64,000 nucleotides of DNA. It comes from Bordetella petrii (GTDB lineage Bacteria; Pseudomonadota; Gammaproteobacteria; Burkholderiales; Burkholderiaceae_B). Position 1 is the first letter of the stretch; each line of letters starts with the position of its first letter. This document shows positions 8,007 to 16,657 of this stretch, piece by piece. The position numbers and the translations under genes are program-made. A model generated the notes under the pieces. It saw only the letters and a program-made list of their open reading frames with translations, was not told the DNA's origin and did no database searches. The DNA lies in NCBI RefSeq assembly GCF_000067205.1, contig NC_010170.1, positions 930,001 through 994,000 of the forward strand, read 5' to 3'.

Positions 8007-9007
8007 GGGCATTATGGAACAAGGCCGCGCCATGGTTCGCCGCCCTGGCCATCGGCTGGAGCGCTAGCGCGGGAGCGGCGGAAATGATCATCACCAGCGA
8101 GATCCCGCTGGCCACCAACCCCAGTCCGTACATCGAGCAGTTCATCGCCGAAGTCGGCAAGCGCACCGACGGCGCCATCCAGGGCAAGTATTTCCCCGCC
8201 TCGCAGCTCTACAACGATCGCGACGGACTGGCCGCGCTGGGCACGGGGGCCGTGCACATGGTGTGGCCCGTGTCTTCGCGCCTGGAGCAGTTCGACGCGC
8301 GCGTGGGCCTGGCCAGCCTGCCGTTCGCGCTGACCACCGACGAAATGACCAACGCCTGCTTCGCCGACGGCTTCACGCGCATGATTTCCGGCTACCTGGA
8401 GCCGCGCGGCATACAGGTGCTGGGCTTTCTGCGTACGGCCGACCTGATCTTCTTGATGAAAGACCGCGACATCCAGCGGGTGGCCGACCTGAAGGGCCAG
8501 AAAGTGCGGGTGATTGGCGGGCAGATCATGCTGGATGCCATGCGGTCGGTGCAGGCCAGCCCGATCTCGATGTCGGCCTCGGAAATGTCGGCGGCGCTGT
8601 CACAGGGCGCCATCGATGGCGCCATGACCTCGCCGGCCGGCTGGGTCGACGTGCTGGGCAACACCGCCCGGTACGCCACGCTGGCGCCCGGCATGGGGCT
8701 GGCCACGTCGGCCGTGACGGTCGACAAGCAATGGCTGGATGCCTTGCCCGAGGCGCAGCGCAAGGCCATCCACGACGTACTGGCGGAAATCATTGCGCGG
8801 CAATGGCAGGAAACCGTAGCCAAGGATCGCCAGTTGATCGAGCAGATGGTGGCGCAGGGCGGGCACTACCGCGTCATGGCCCCGGAAGAGGTTGAAAAAC
8901 TGAAGGCGCGCTTTGTCGCGGCGGGCGAAGGGTTCCGCAACAAGTACGCGGACGCCATTGCGCAGCTGGAAAAAGTGCGCAAGGAGTGCATCCATGATGG
9001 CAAGTGA
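8003..9007 (+). CDS. TRAP transporter periplasmic binding protein DctP-like (copy 2)
   Basis: 334-residue DctP-family binding protein with a signal peptide ending near SASAGA-AEM. It shares with the copy at 5399 long matching stretches such as LYND-DGLAALGTGAVHMVWPVS, the VLG-LRTADL segment and GAIDG--TSPAGW, so the two arose by tandem duplication. The start overlaps the amidase stop (ATGA) and the end overlaps the small membrane subunit gene by 14 bp. Translational coupling therefore ties this copy to the membrane subunits. Divergence in the ligand-facing segments (FLMKDRDIQRV versus FIFRDRDVKSL) suggests the two may bind different but related acids (inference). Confidence 0.92.
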   Translation: MRALWNKAAPWFAALAIGWSASAGAAEMIITSEIPLATNPSPYIEQFIAEVGKRTDGAIQGKYFPASQLYNDRDGLAALGTGAVHMVWPVSSRLEQFDARVGLASLPFALTTDEMTNACFADGFTRMISGYLEPRGIQVLGFLRTADLIFLMKDRDIQRVADLKGQKVRVIGGQIMLDAMRSVQASPISMSASEMSAALSQGAIDGAMTSPAGWVDVLGNTARYATLAPGMGLATSAVTVDKQWLDALPEAQRKAIHDVLAEIIARQWQETVAKDRQLIEQMVAQGGHYRVMAPEEVEKLKARFVAAGEGFRNKYADAIAQLEKVRKECIHDGK

Positions 9008-9626
9008 CCTGGAGTCTGCGCGCATGCCGGCGGCGCGGCAGCCCGCCAGCGGCGCGCCGCGCGCCGCGCCGCGGTTCGGCGGGCTGGGCTGGGCCTCGCG
9101 GCTGGTGCTGGCTGTCGCGACCATCATGGCATTGGGCGCGACGTCCATCATGATGCTGGAGGGCTTCAGCCGCTATGTGCTGAATATCAGCTACTTCTGG
9201 GCGGAAGAATCGGTGCGGTTCCTGATGGTGTGGGCGTTCTTCCTGACGCTGGGCGTGGCGGGCTTTCGCCAATATCACATTCGCACCGAACTGCTGGTGC
9301 AGCGGCTGCCGGCGGCGGCGCAGCGCGCGGCGTGGCTGCTGTCATGCGCGGCCGGCATGGTGTTCGCCTTCATCCTGGCCTACTCGTCCATTCCGCAAGT
9401 GCACCGGTTCTACACCATGGGCATGGTCTCCGAATCTTCGCTCGAGCTGCCGATGTGGTTGCTGTTCCTGGCCATGCCGGTGGGCGGCGTGGCGCTGTTC
9501 TGCTATTACGCCTGCGCCGCCTGGCATGCGTGGCGCTGGGGCGACCCCTTTGCCCCCGAAGCCGTCGACGACGAACCCGATGCCGGCGTGGCCGCCGCCA
9601 TGAACCGCCAGGAGCCGCTGCTATGA
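8994..9626 (+). CDS. TRAP transporter small membrane subunit (DctQ-like)
   Basis: 210-residue DctQ-type protein with four predicted membrane helices: about residues 38-58 (LVLAVATIMALGATSIMM), 75-92 (the WAEESVRFLMVWAFFLTLG region, with the conserved EE-R pattern), 118-138 and 158-178. A cytoplasmic N-terminal stretch of about 35 residues, rich in Ala/Arg, precedes helix 1. ATG 8994 is preferred because AAGGAG lies 7 bases upstream. It overlaps the preceding binding-protein gene by 14 bp and the following large subunit gene by 4 bp. DctQ bridges the binding protein and the DctM transport subunit. Confidence 0.9.
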   Translation: MMASDLESARMPAARQPASGAPRAAPRFGGLGWASRLVLAVATIMALGATSIMMLEGFSRYVLNISYFWAEESVRFLMVWAFFLTLGVAGFRQYHIRTELLVQRLPAAAQRAAWLLSCAAGMVFAFILAYSSIPQVHRFYTMGMVSESSLELPMWLLFLAMPVGGVALFCYYACAAWHAWRWGDPFAPEAVDDEPDAGVAAAMNRQEPLL

Positions 9627-10894
9627 CACTGGGACTTTCCGTAATCGGCCTGCTCGTCCTGCTGGCGCTGGGCGCGCATGTGGGCACTGCCATGGGCCTG
9701 GTTTCCAGCGCGATGGTGATGTCGGTGGACGGCGTGCCGCTGACCGTGGTGGCCCAGACCGCGTTCAAGTCGATCAACAGCTATCCGCTGATGGCGATCC
9801 CGATGTTCGTGCTGATGGGCAACCTGATGATGCGCGGCAATATCGTCGCCGTGATGATCGAGCTGATCGGCAGCCTGGTGCGTTGCGTGCGGGGCGGGCT
9901 GGCCCTGACGGTGATGCTGGCCTGCGTGTTCTTCGCGGCCGTGTCGGGCTCCAGCGTCGGGTCGGCCGCCGCCATCGGCGCGGCCACCGTGGACGGACTG
10001 AAGCGCGAGCACTACCCGCCGCGCTTTTCGGCGGCGCTGGTGGCGGTGGGCGGCACGCTGGGCCTGATGATTCCGCCGTCGCTAGGGTTCATCCTGATTG
10101 GCTCCATCGTGGGCCTGCCGGTGGACCGCCTGTTCGTGGCGGGCATCGTGCCCGGGCTGATGGAAGCAGGCCTGCTGCTGACCACCACCGTATGGCTGAC
10201 GCGCCGGCACGGCTATGGGGCCACCAGCGGCAAGCCGGACGTGGCCGGGTTCGTGCAGCGCCTGCCGCGCGCGGCGGGCGCCCTGTCGATGCCCGTACTG
10301 GTGCTGGGCAGCATCTACATGGGCATCTTCACACCCACCGAGGTATCGGCGGTGGCCGCCGGCTACGCGGCCGTGCTGTGCGTGCTGGTGTACCGCACCA
10401 TGAACTGGGGCACGGTGTGGAAGGTATCGCAAGAGTCCATCCTGCAGTCCACCATGATTTTCATGGTGGTGATGGGCGGCAGCCTGATCGGCTTCATCCT
10501 GGCGCGCATGGGCGTGTCGGCGTCGCTGATCGGGTTCATGGAACGCATGGATATGTCGGCCTGGCAGTTCCTGCTGCTGGCTAACGTCGTGCTGCTGATG
10601 CTGGGCATGTTCCTGGACGGCGTGGCCATGATCGTGCTGACCGCGCCGCTGCTGTTTCCCATGGCCACGCACCTGGGGGTGGACCCGGTGCATTTCGCGG
10701 TGATCATGGTGGCCAACGTCGAGATCGCCACGCTTACTCCGCCTATCGGCCTGAACCTGTTCGTCATGAGCGGCATCGCGCGCATTCCGGTCGAGCAGGT
10801 CGCGCGCGGGGTAGTGCCTTTTTACGCCACGCGGCTGGTGTCGCTGGCCCTGATTACATACGTTCCCGCGCTGTCGCTGGCGCTGGTGAGCTGA
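9623..10894 (+). CDS. TRAP transporter large permease subunit (DctM-like)
   Basis: 423-residue DctM-type secondary transporter subunit with about 12 hydrophobic segments, which drives sodium-coupled uptake together with DctQ and DctP. Family marks include FFAAVSGSSVGSAAAIG in the first half, MIPPSLGFILIGSIVG, the MFLDGVAMIVLTAPLLFP segment and LTPPIGLNLFVMSGI near the end. The first ATG inside the ATGA overlap with the small subunit (9623) gives the normal family N-terminus MTLGLSVIGLLVLL. It closes the transporter module; the next gene is 17 bp on. Confidence 0.93.
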   Translation: MTLGLSVIGLLVLLALGAHVGTAMGLVSSAMVMSVDGVPLTVVAQTAFKSINSYPLMAIPMFVLMGNLMMRGNIVAVMIELIGSLVRCVRGGLALTVMLACVFFAAVSGSSVGSAAAIGAATVDGLKREHYPPRFSAALVAVGGTLGLMIPPSLGFILIGSIVGLPVDRLFVAGIVPGLMEAGLLLTTTVWLTRRHGYGATSGKPDVAGFVQRLPRAAGALSMPVLVLGSIYMGIFTPTEVSAVAAGYAAVLCVLVYRTMNWGTVWKVSQESILQSTMIFMVVMGGSLIGFILARMGVSASLIGFMERMDMSAWQFLLLANVVLLMLGMFLDGVAMIVLTAPLLFPMATHLGVDPVHFAVIMVANVEIATLTPPIGLNLFVMSGIARIPVEQVARGVVPFYATRLVSLALITYVPALSLALVS

Positions 10895-10911
10895 ACAAGA
10901 GGAGAACACGC

Positions 10912-12312
10912 ATGAAAGACAATGCAGACATGCCGGCCACCGGGCTTGCGCTGTCCGAGACCCTGGCGGACTATGCCGCCGGCTTTGACGGGGCGCGCAT
11001 TCCAACCGAGGTGCGCGAGCGCGCGCGCCTGCTGATGCTGGACTCGATCGGCATCGCGCTGGCTTCGCACGGCTACGATTTCTCGCGGCGCGCGCTGGCG
11101 GCCGTAAGCGAACTGGATGGCGGCGGCGACAGCGTGGTCATCGGCACGCGGCTGCGCCTGGACCCGCGCAATGCCGCACTGGCCAATGGCGTGCTGGTGC
11201 ACGGGCTGGACTACGACGATACGCATGCGCGCGGCGTGATCCACGCCACCGCTTCAGTGCTGCCCACGGTGCTGGCGCTGGCCGCGCGCGACGGCCGCTC
11301 CGGCGCCGACATGGTGACGGCCTATGTGCTGGGCATGGAAGTCGCTACCCGCCTGGGCGCGGTGGCAAAGGGCGGCTTTCACCAAGTGGGCTTCCACCCC
11401 ACCGGCCTGATCGGCGCCTTTGGCTGCACGCTGGCCGCCGGCTGGCTGATGGGCCTGGACGCGCGGCAGATGGTGGACGCGCAGGGCCTGACGCTGTCGG
11501 TGGCGGCGGGGAGCCTGGAATTCCTGAACGACGGCGCCTGGAACAAGCGCATGCATCCCGGCTGGGCGGCCAATGCCGGCATCACCGCGGCTACGTTCGG
11601 CAAGCATGGCTATACCGGCACGCGGCTGGCCTACGAAGGCCGCTTCGGCCTGTACGCCAGCCACCTTGGGGACGCCGGCTACGATCTGGCGCTCGCCACC
11701 GAGGCCCTGGGCCAGCTGTGGGAAGTGCCGCGCGTGTCCGTCAAGCCGCTGCCCGCCTGCCATTTCACGCACGCCAGCGTCGACGCCGCGGTGCGCCTGC
11801 ATGCGCAGGGGGTCAAGCCGGAGCAGGTGCGGCGCATCACGGTGCTGGTGCCGGCCGAGGTGGTAAAGACCGTGTGCGAGCCCGAGGCGTCCAAGCGCCG
11901 GCCCGCCAACAGCTATGAGGCCCAGTTCAGCATTCCCTATCTGGTGGGCACGGCCTTGTGCAAGGGCCGGCTGACGCTGGACGACCTGGAAGAAGCCGCG
12001 CTGCGCGATCCGGCCGTGCTGGCGCTGGCCGCCGTCACCGATTACCGCAACGACCCCGACAGCGGCTTTCCCCGCCACTATTCCGGCGAGGTGATCGTCG
12101 AGCTGAAAGACGGCCGCGTCTTGCGCGAGCGCGAGGCGGTGAACCGCGGCGCCGAAGACCGGCCGCTGAGCGCCGACGACATCCGCGCCAAGTTCCACGA
12201 CAACGCGCGGCGCCAGGTGCCGGCCTCGCGCGCCGACGCCATCGAGCAATGCGTGCTGGGGCTGGACCAGGGCTCGGCCCGCGCGCTGGCCGACCAGTTG
12301 GGCCAGGCCTGA
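10912..12312 (+). CDS. MmgE/PrpD-family protein
   Basis: 466-residue MmgE/PrpD family member. The N-terminal helical domain contains RARLLMLDSIGIALAS and LVHGLDYDDTH, and the C-terminal domain contains YEAQFSIPYLVGTALCKGRL and DPDSGFPRHYSGEV. The family includes 2-methylcitrate dehydratase, cis-aconitate decarboxylase and iminodisuccinate epimerase, all acting on small di- or tricarboxylates. A good AAGAGGAGAA ribosome site precedes the ATG. In this operon it could be a dehydratase, decarboxylase or epimerase that feeds the CoA pathway; which one cannot be told from sequence. Confidence 0.88.
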   Translation: MKDNADMPATGLALSETLADYAAGFDGARIPTEVRERARLLMLDSIGIALASHGYDFSRRALAAVSELDGGGDSVVIGTRLRLDPRNAALANGVLVHGLDYDDTHARGVIHATASVLPTVLALAARDGRSGADMVTAYVLGMEVATRLGAVAKGGFHQVGFHPTGLIGAFGCTLAAGWLMGLDARQMVDAQGLTLSVAAGSLEFLNDGAWNKRMHPGWAANAGITAATFGKHGYTGTRLAYEGRFGLYASHLGDAGYDLALATEALGQLWEVPRVSVKPLPACHFTHASVDAAVRLHAQGVKPEQVRRITVLVPAEVVKTVCEPEASKRRPANSYEAQFSIPYLVGTALCKGRLTLDDLEEAALRDPAVLALAAVTDYRNDPDSGFPRHYSGEVIVELKDGRVLREREAVNRGAEDRPLSADDIRAKFHDNARRQVPASRADAIEQCVLGLDQGSARALADQLGQA

Positions 12313-12343
12313 GCGCCGCCGCATTTTTCAAGGAGAACATTGC

Positions 12344-13498
12344 ATGACAGTGCATGACGAGGGCCAGGAACAGCTGATCCTGGACATGGTGGGGCGCTTC
12401 CTGGAACAAGAGGTGCGCCCTCACGTGTGGCAGATGGAGCACGACGACACTTACCCGGTGGAAATCGTCGAGAAGATGAAGGACATGGGTCTGTTCGGCT
12501 GCCTGATCGCTCCGGAATACGGCGGCCTGGGCTTGTCCACCGTGACGTACGCCAAGATCATCGAGCTGATTTCCGAAGAATGGATGTCATTGTCCGGCAT
12601 TTTGAATTCGCATCTGATTATGGCGGCCGCCGTGCAGCGCAACGGCACCGAAGAGCAGAAGCAGGCCTTCCTGCCGCGCTTTGCCACCGGCGAACTGCGC
12701 GGCGGCATCGGCCTGACCGAGCCCGACTGCGGCACCGACCTGCAGGCCATCCGCACCGTGGCGCGCCGCGACGGCGACGCCTACGTGATCAACGGCGCCA
12801 AGATGTGGATCACCAACGGCTATCACGGCAACTGCTTTGCCCTGCTCGTCAAGACCGACCCGCAGGCCGAGCCGCGCCATAAAGGCATGAGCCTGTTCAT
12901 TGCCGAGAAAGGGCCGGGCTTTACCGTGAGCCGCCAGCTGGAAAAGCTGGGCTACAAGGGCATCGATTCGACCGAGCTGGTATTCGAAAACTACCGCGTG
13001 CCGGCTGACCGCCTGATTGGCGGCGTCGAGGGGCGCGGCCTGCAGATGGTGCTCAACGGGCTCGAACTCGGCCGCATCAACGTGGCGGCGCGCGGCGTGG
13101 GCGTGGCCCAGGCGGCGCTGCGTGAATCGGTGAAGTACGCGCAGCAGCGCAAGACTTTCGGCAAGCCCATCTGCGAGCACCAGGCCATCCAGACCAAGCT
13201 GGGCGACATGGCCACCCGCACCGAGGCCTCGCGCCTGCTGGTGCAGCGCGCCGCCGAAGCCTACGACCGGGGCGAGCGCTGCGACATGGAGGCAGGCATG
13301 GCCAAGCTGTTCGCCACCGAGACCGCGGTGGAAAACAGCCTGGAGGCCATGCGCATCCACGGCGGCTACGGCTATTCCAAGGAATACCTGGTCGAACGCT
13401 TCTACCGCGACGCGCCGTTGCTGGTAATTGGCGAGGGCACCAACGAAATGCAGCGCATCATCATCGCCCGGCAACTGGTGGAAAGGAACCGCATATGA
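12344..13498 (+). CDS. Acyl-CoA dehydrogenase
   Basis: 384-residue acyl-CoA dehydrogenase with all three domains. Signature 1 is GGIGLTEPDCGTDLQAI (near residue 127) and the flavin strand is KMWITNGYHGNCF. The C-terminal helix has RKTFGKPICEHQAIQTKLGDMA and the catalytic glutamate is expected in IGEGTNEMQR near residue 369. The substrate segment TEPDCGTDLQ differs from plain fatty-acyl enzymes (usually TEP-GSD), which would fit a CoA ester with an extra carboxylate. It has an AAGGAGAA ribosome site and overlaps the CoA-transferase start by ATGA, so the two are translationally coupled. Confidence 0.92.
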   Translation: MTVHDEGQEQLILDMVGRFLEQEVRPHVWQMEHDDTYPVEIVEKMKDMGLFGCLIAPEYGGLGLSTVTYAKIIELISEEWMSLSGILNSHLIMAAAVQRNGTEEQKQAFLPRFATGELRGGIGLTEPDCGTDLQAIRTVARRDGDAYVINGAKMWITNGYHGNCFALLVKTDPQAEPRHKGMSLFIAEKGPGFTVSRQLEKLGYKGIDSTELVFENYRVPADRLIGGVEGRGLQMVLNGLELGRINVAARGVGVAQAALRESVKYAQQRKTFGKPICEHQAIQTKLGDMATRTEASRLLVQRAAEAYDRGERCDMEAGMAKLFATETAVENSLEAMRIHGGYGYSKEYLVERFYRDAPLLVIGEGTNEMQRIIIARQLVERNRI

Positions 13499-14685
13499 GC
13501 CTGCCGCTGACAGGATTGCGCATCGTCTCGGTAGAGCAATATGGCGCGGGGCCGTTCGGCACGCAACATCTGGCCGACCTGGGCGCCGAAGTGATCAAAA
13601 TAGAGAACCCGCACGACGGCGGCGACGTGGGCCGCGCCGTGGGGCCGCACTATTTCGGGCCGGGCGACAGCCATTTCTACCAGGCCTTCAACCGCAACAA
13701 GAAAAGCGTCACGCTGGATCTGAAAAAGCCCCAGGGACAGCAGGTGCTGCGCAGCCTGTGCCAGCATGCGGACGCCGTGTTCAACAACCTGCGCGGCGAT
13801 CTGCCGGGCCGGTTGGGGCTGACGTACGAGGCTCTGAGCGAGGTGCGGCGCGATATCGTGTGCGTGCATCTGTCGGCCTACGGCCGCGACGGCGAGCGCG
13901 CCGGCTGGCCGGGCTACGATTATCTGATGCAGGCCGAAGCGGGCTATCTGTCGCTGACCGGCGAACCCGACGGGCCGCCGTCGCGCTTCGGCCTGTCGAT
14001 CATCGACCTGATGACGGGCACCACGGCCGCGCTGGGTCTCGTGTCGGCTGTACTGGGCGCGCGCCAGAGCGGCGTGGGGCGCGATGTGGACGTCAGCCTG
14101 TTCGACGTGGCCCTGCACAACCTGGGCTATCTGGCCACCTGGTACCTGAACGGCGGCCACAAGACCGGCCGCGCGCCGCGCTCGGGGCATCCCTCGCTGG
14201 TGCCCAGCCAGCTCTACCGCACCGCCGATGGCTGGATCTTCATCATGTGCAACAAGGAAAAGTTCTGGCCGCTGCTGGCGCAGGCCATGGGGCATCCCGA
14301 GTGGGCCGAAGATCCCGACTACCGCGATTTCGCGGGCCGCCTGCGCCACCGCGAGCGCTTCAACCAGGAACTCGAGGCCGTGTTCGTGACCGCCACCACG
14401 GCCGACTGGATGGCGCGCTTTGCCGGGCGGGTGCCGGCGGCGCCGGTTTATGATGTAGCGCAGGCGCTCGACAACCCCTTCGTGCAGGCGCGCCATTGCC
14501 TGCTGGATGCCCATGATGCCGGGGGCCGGGCCATCAAGGGCGTGGCCTCGCCGATCCGCTGCCCGGGCGAAGCGCCGCTGACGCGAGCGGCGCCGGCCAT
14601 GGGCGCCGATACCGACGAGCTGCTGGCGCAGGCAGGCTATACGCCGGACCAGATCGCCAGCTTGAGGAAGACTGCTGTTCTATGA
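13495..14685 (+). CDS. Class III (CaiB/BaiF-type) CoA-transferase
   Basis: 396-residue family III CoA-transferase. The N-terminal part reads LRIVSVEQYGAGPFGTQHLADLGAEVIKIE. The catalytic aspartate is expected at Asp171 in the IIDLMTGTTAALGL segment, which becomes the aspartyl-CoA thioester in this family. The C-terminal domain includes GWIFIMCNKEKFW and VPAAPVYDVAQALDNPF. It exchanges CoA between an acyl-CoA donor (often succinyl-CoA) and a free acid, so it would activate the imported acid. It overlaps the preceding dehydrogenase and the following regulator by 4 bp each. Confidence 0.92.
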   Translation: MSLPLTGLRIVSVEQYGAGPFGTQHLADLGAEVIKIENPHDGGDVGRAVGPHYFGPGDSHFYQAFNRNKKSVTLDLKKPQGQQVLRSLCQHADAVFNNLRGDLPGRLGLTYEALSEVRRDIVCVHLSAYGRDGERAGWPGYDYLMQAEAGYLSLTGEPDGPPSRFGLSIIDLMTGTTAALGLVSAVLGARQSGVGRDVDVSLFDVALHNLGYLATWYLNGGHKTGRAPRSGHPSLVPSQLYRTADGWIFIMCNKEKFWPLLAQAMGHPEWAEDPDYRDFAGRLRHRERFNQELEAVFVTATTADWMARFAGRVPAAPVYDVAQALDNPFVQARHCLLDAHDAGGRAIKGVASPIRCPGEAPLTRAAPAMGADTDELLAQAGYTPDQIASLRKTAVL

Positions 14686-15440
14686 CCTTGAAGATCGAAG
14701 CGCCCGGCGGCCGGCCGCGCTACCTGCAGCTGGCCACCACCCTGGTTCACGAAATACGCTCCGGCCGTTATCCGGTGGGCGGCCTGTTGCCCACCGAGTT
14801 CGAGCTGTGCGACCAGTTCGGCGTTTCGCGCTTCACGGTGCGCGAAGCGGTCAAGCAGCTGGTGCAGATGGGGCTGGTGACGCGCCAGCCAGGCGTGGGC
14901 AGCCGCGTGCTGGCCAAGACGCCGGTGACCCAGTACACGCAGACCATGTCCGGCATTACCGACCTGCGCCAGTACGCCTACGAAACCTCGCTGGAAATCG
15001 AAGGCCAGGAACTGCTTGAGGTGGACGGCGAGCTGGCCGGCACCCTGGACGCCTCGGCCGGCGAAACCTGGCTGCATGTCTGGGGGCTGCGCTACACCGA
15101 GGCGCACGATGCGCCCATCTGCATGACCGACGCCTACATCGCGCCTGCCTTCCGCGCAGTGGCGGGCATACAGGGCCGCATGACGCGCGCCCTGTATGCG
15201 GTGCTGGAAGAACAATTCGACCTGCAGATCAAGACCGTGCACCAGGACATCCGCGCCGTGGTGCTGGACAAGGCCGCCGCGCGGCGCCTGGCGGCCAAGC
15301 CCGGCTCGGCCGGGCTGCGCCTGGAACGCCGCTACCTGGATGCCCGCGACGCGCTGGTCGAGCTGGCCGTCAGCGTGCATCCGGCCGACCGCTTCAGCTA
15401 CCGCGAATCGTTCCGCCGCGACTGGCAGGTGCCTGCGTGA
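14682..15440 (+). CDS. GntR-family (HutC/UTRA) transcriptional regulator
   Basis: 252-residue HutC-subfamily regulator. Residues 1-75 form the GntR winged helix (LVHEIRSGRYPVGGLLPTEFE, then VSRFTVREAVKQLVQMGLV). From about residue 95 a UTRA ligand-binding domain follows, with ETSLEIEGQELLEVDG and a VHQDIRAVVLDKAAARRL segment near the end. It is encoded within the operon with ATGA/GTGA overlaps on both sides, so it is co-expressed with the enzymes. That fits an autoregulating repressor acting on the operon promoter near 4785. The ligand is probably the substrate acid or its CoA ester (inference). Confidence 0.9.
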   Translation: MTLKIEAPGGRPRYLQLATTLVHEIRSGRYPVGGLLPTEFELCDQFGVSRFTVREAVKQLVQMGLVTRQPGVGSRVLAKTPVTQYTQTMSGITDLRQYAYETSLEIEGQELLEVDGELAGTLDASAGETWLHVWGLRYTEAHDAPICMTDAYIAPAFRAVAGIQGRMTRALYAVLEEQFDLQIKTVHQDIRAVVLDKAAARRLAAKPGSAGLRLERRYLDARDALVELAVSVHPADRFSYRESFRRDWQVPA

Positions 15441-16657
15441 AAGTCTCCGGAGCAGGAACGCTCGCCATCACGCTGGCGGTGCAAGCGCTGGTCGCGGCAG
15501 CAGCCCTGGTAGTGCCGGTGCTGGCGCCAGTGCTCAGCGCCTCGGCCGGCGTGGGCGCCGAGCTGGTGGGCGTGTACGTCTCGCTGATGTATGCGGGCGC
15601 CATGGCGGGCAGCCTGATGGCTGGCGGCTGGGTGGCGCGGCAGGGGGCCATCCGGGCCAGCCAGTGGGGGCTGGCCTTGTGCGCGCTGGGGCTGCTGTGC
15701 AGCCTGTCGGGCCACGTGGCGCTGCTGGCCATGGGCGCGGTGCTGCTGGGGCTGGGCTACGGGCCGATCACGCCCGCCAGCTCGCACCTGCTGATCCAGA
15801 CCACCCCGCCTCACCGCATGTCTTTCGTGTTTTCGGTCAAGCAGACCGGCGTGCCGCTGGGCGGCGTGCTGGCCGGGCTGCTGGCGCCCAAGATGGAAAT
15901 TGTCGCGGGCTGGCGCGGCACGCTGCTGGCCACGGCGCTGGCCTGCCTGGCCTGCGCGGCCCTGGCGCAGCTGGTGCGCGCGCAGCTGGACGCCGATCGC
16001 ACGCCGCAACGGCGCGCCGGCCTGGGCGATCTGCGCGCGCCGCTGGCCTTGATCTTCTCGCGCCGCTCGCTGGCGATGCTGGCTGGCGCGTCTTTGTGTT
16101 TTTCGGCGCTGCAGTGGTCGTTCAGCGCCTACGTGGTGACCTATTTGCACGACAGCCTGGCCTACACGCTGGTGATGGCGGGCGTGATGCTGTCGGTGGG
16201 CCAGGTGGCTGGCGTGGTGGGCCGCCTGCTGTGGGGCTGGTGCGCCGACCGCTACCTGGGCGCCGTCGCCACGCTGGCGCTGCTGGCGCTGTTGATGGCG
16301 CTGGGCTCGGTGACGCTGGCCTTGCTGCCGCCGGGCACGCCGGTGCCCGTGGTGGCGTTGGCGCTGATCGTGCTGGGCGCGGCCGGGGTGGGCTGGAACG
16401 GCGTGTACCTGGCCGAAGTGGCGCGCCAGGCGCCGCCCGGCAAGACCAGCCTGGCCACGGGCGGCGCGCTGACCTGCACTTTCCTGGGCGTGGTGCTGGG
16501 ACCGCCGGCCTTCGGCGCGGTGGCTGCGCTGCTCGACAGCTATCGCCTTGCCTTCGTCTTGATCGTCATTCCGGCGCTGCTGTTCGGCTTGTTGCTGATC
16601 GCCCAGCGGCGCCGCTTCCAGGCCCAGGAGCCTATTGCCCATGAATCGTCTGCGTAG
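15437..16657 (+). CDS. MFS transporter
   Basis: 406-residue major facilitator with 12 predicted helices. It starts at GTG 15437, overlapping the regulator stop (GTGA). The first helix is ALVAAAALVVPVLAPVLSAS and the loop between helices 2 and 3 has the relic motif ARQGAIRASQWGLAL. The second half has LLWGWCADRYLGAVATLAL, the matching loop. This is a second uptake or export system in an operon that already has a TRAP transporter. It may handle a different substrate form, such as the amide, or export an intermediate (inference). Confidence 0.88.
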   Translation: MKVSGAGTLAITLAVQALVAAAALVVPVLAPVLSASAGVGAELVGVYVSLMYAGAMAGSLMAGGWVARQGAIRASQWGLALCALGLLCSLSGHVALLAMGAVLLGLGYGPITPASSHLLIQTTPPHRMSFVFSVKQTGVPLGGVLAGLLAPKMEIVAGWRGTLLATALACLACAALAQLVRAQLDADRTPQRRAGLGDLRAPLALIFSRRSLAMLAGASLCFSALQWSFSAYVVTYLHDSLAYTLVMAGVMLSVGQVAGVVGRLLWGWCADRYLGAVATLALLALLMALGSVTLALLPPGTPVPVVALALIVLGAAGVGWNGVYLAEVARQAPPGKTSLATGGALTCTFLGVVLGPPAFGAVAALLDSYRLAFVLIVIPALLFGLLLIAQRRRFQAQEPIAHESSA

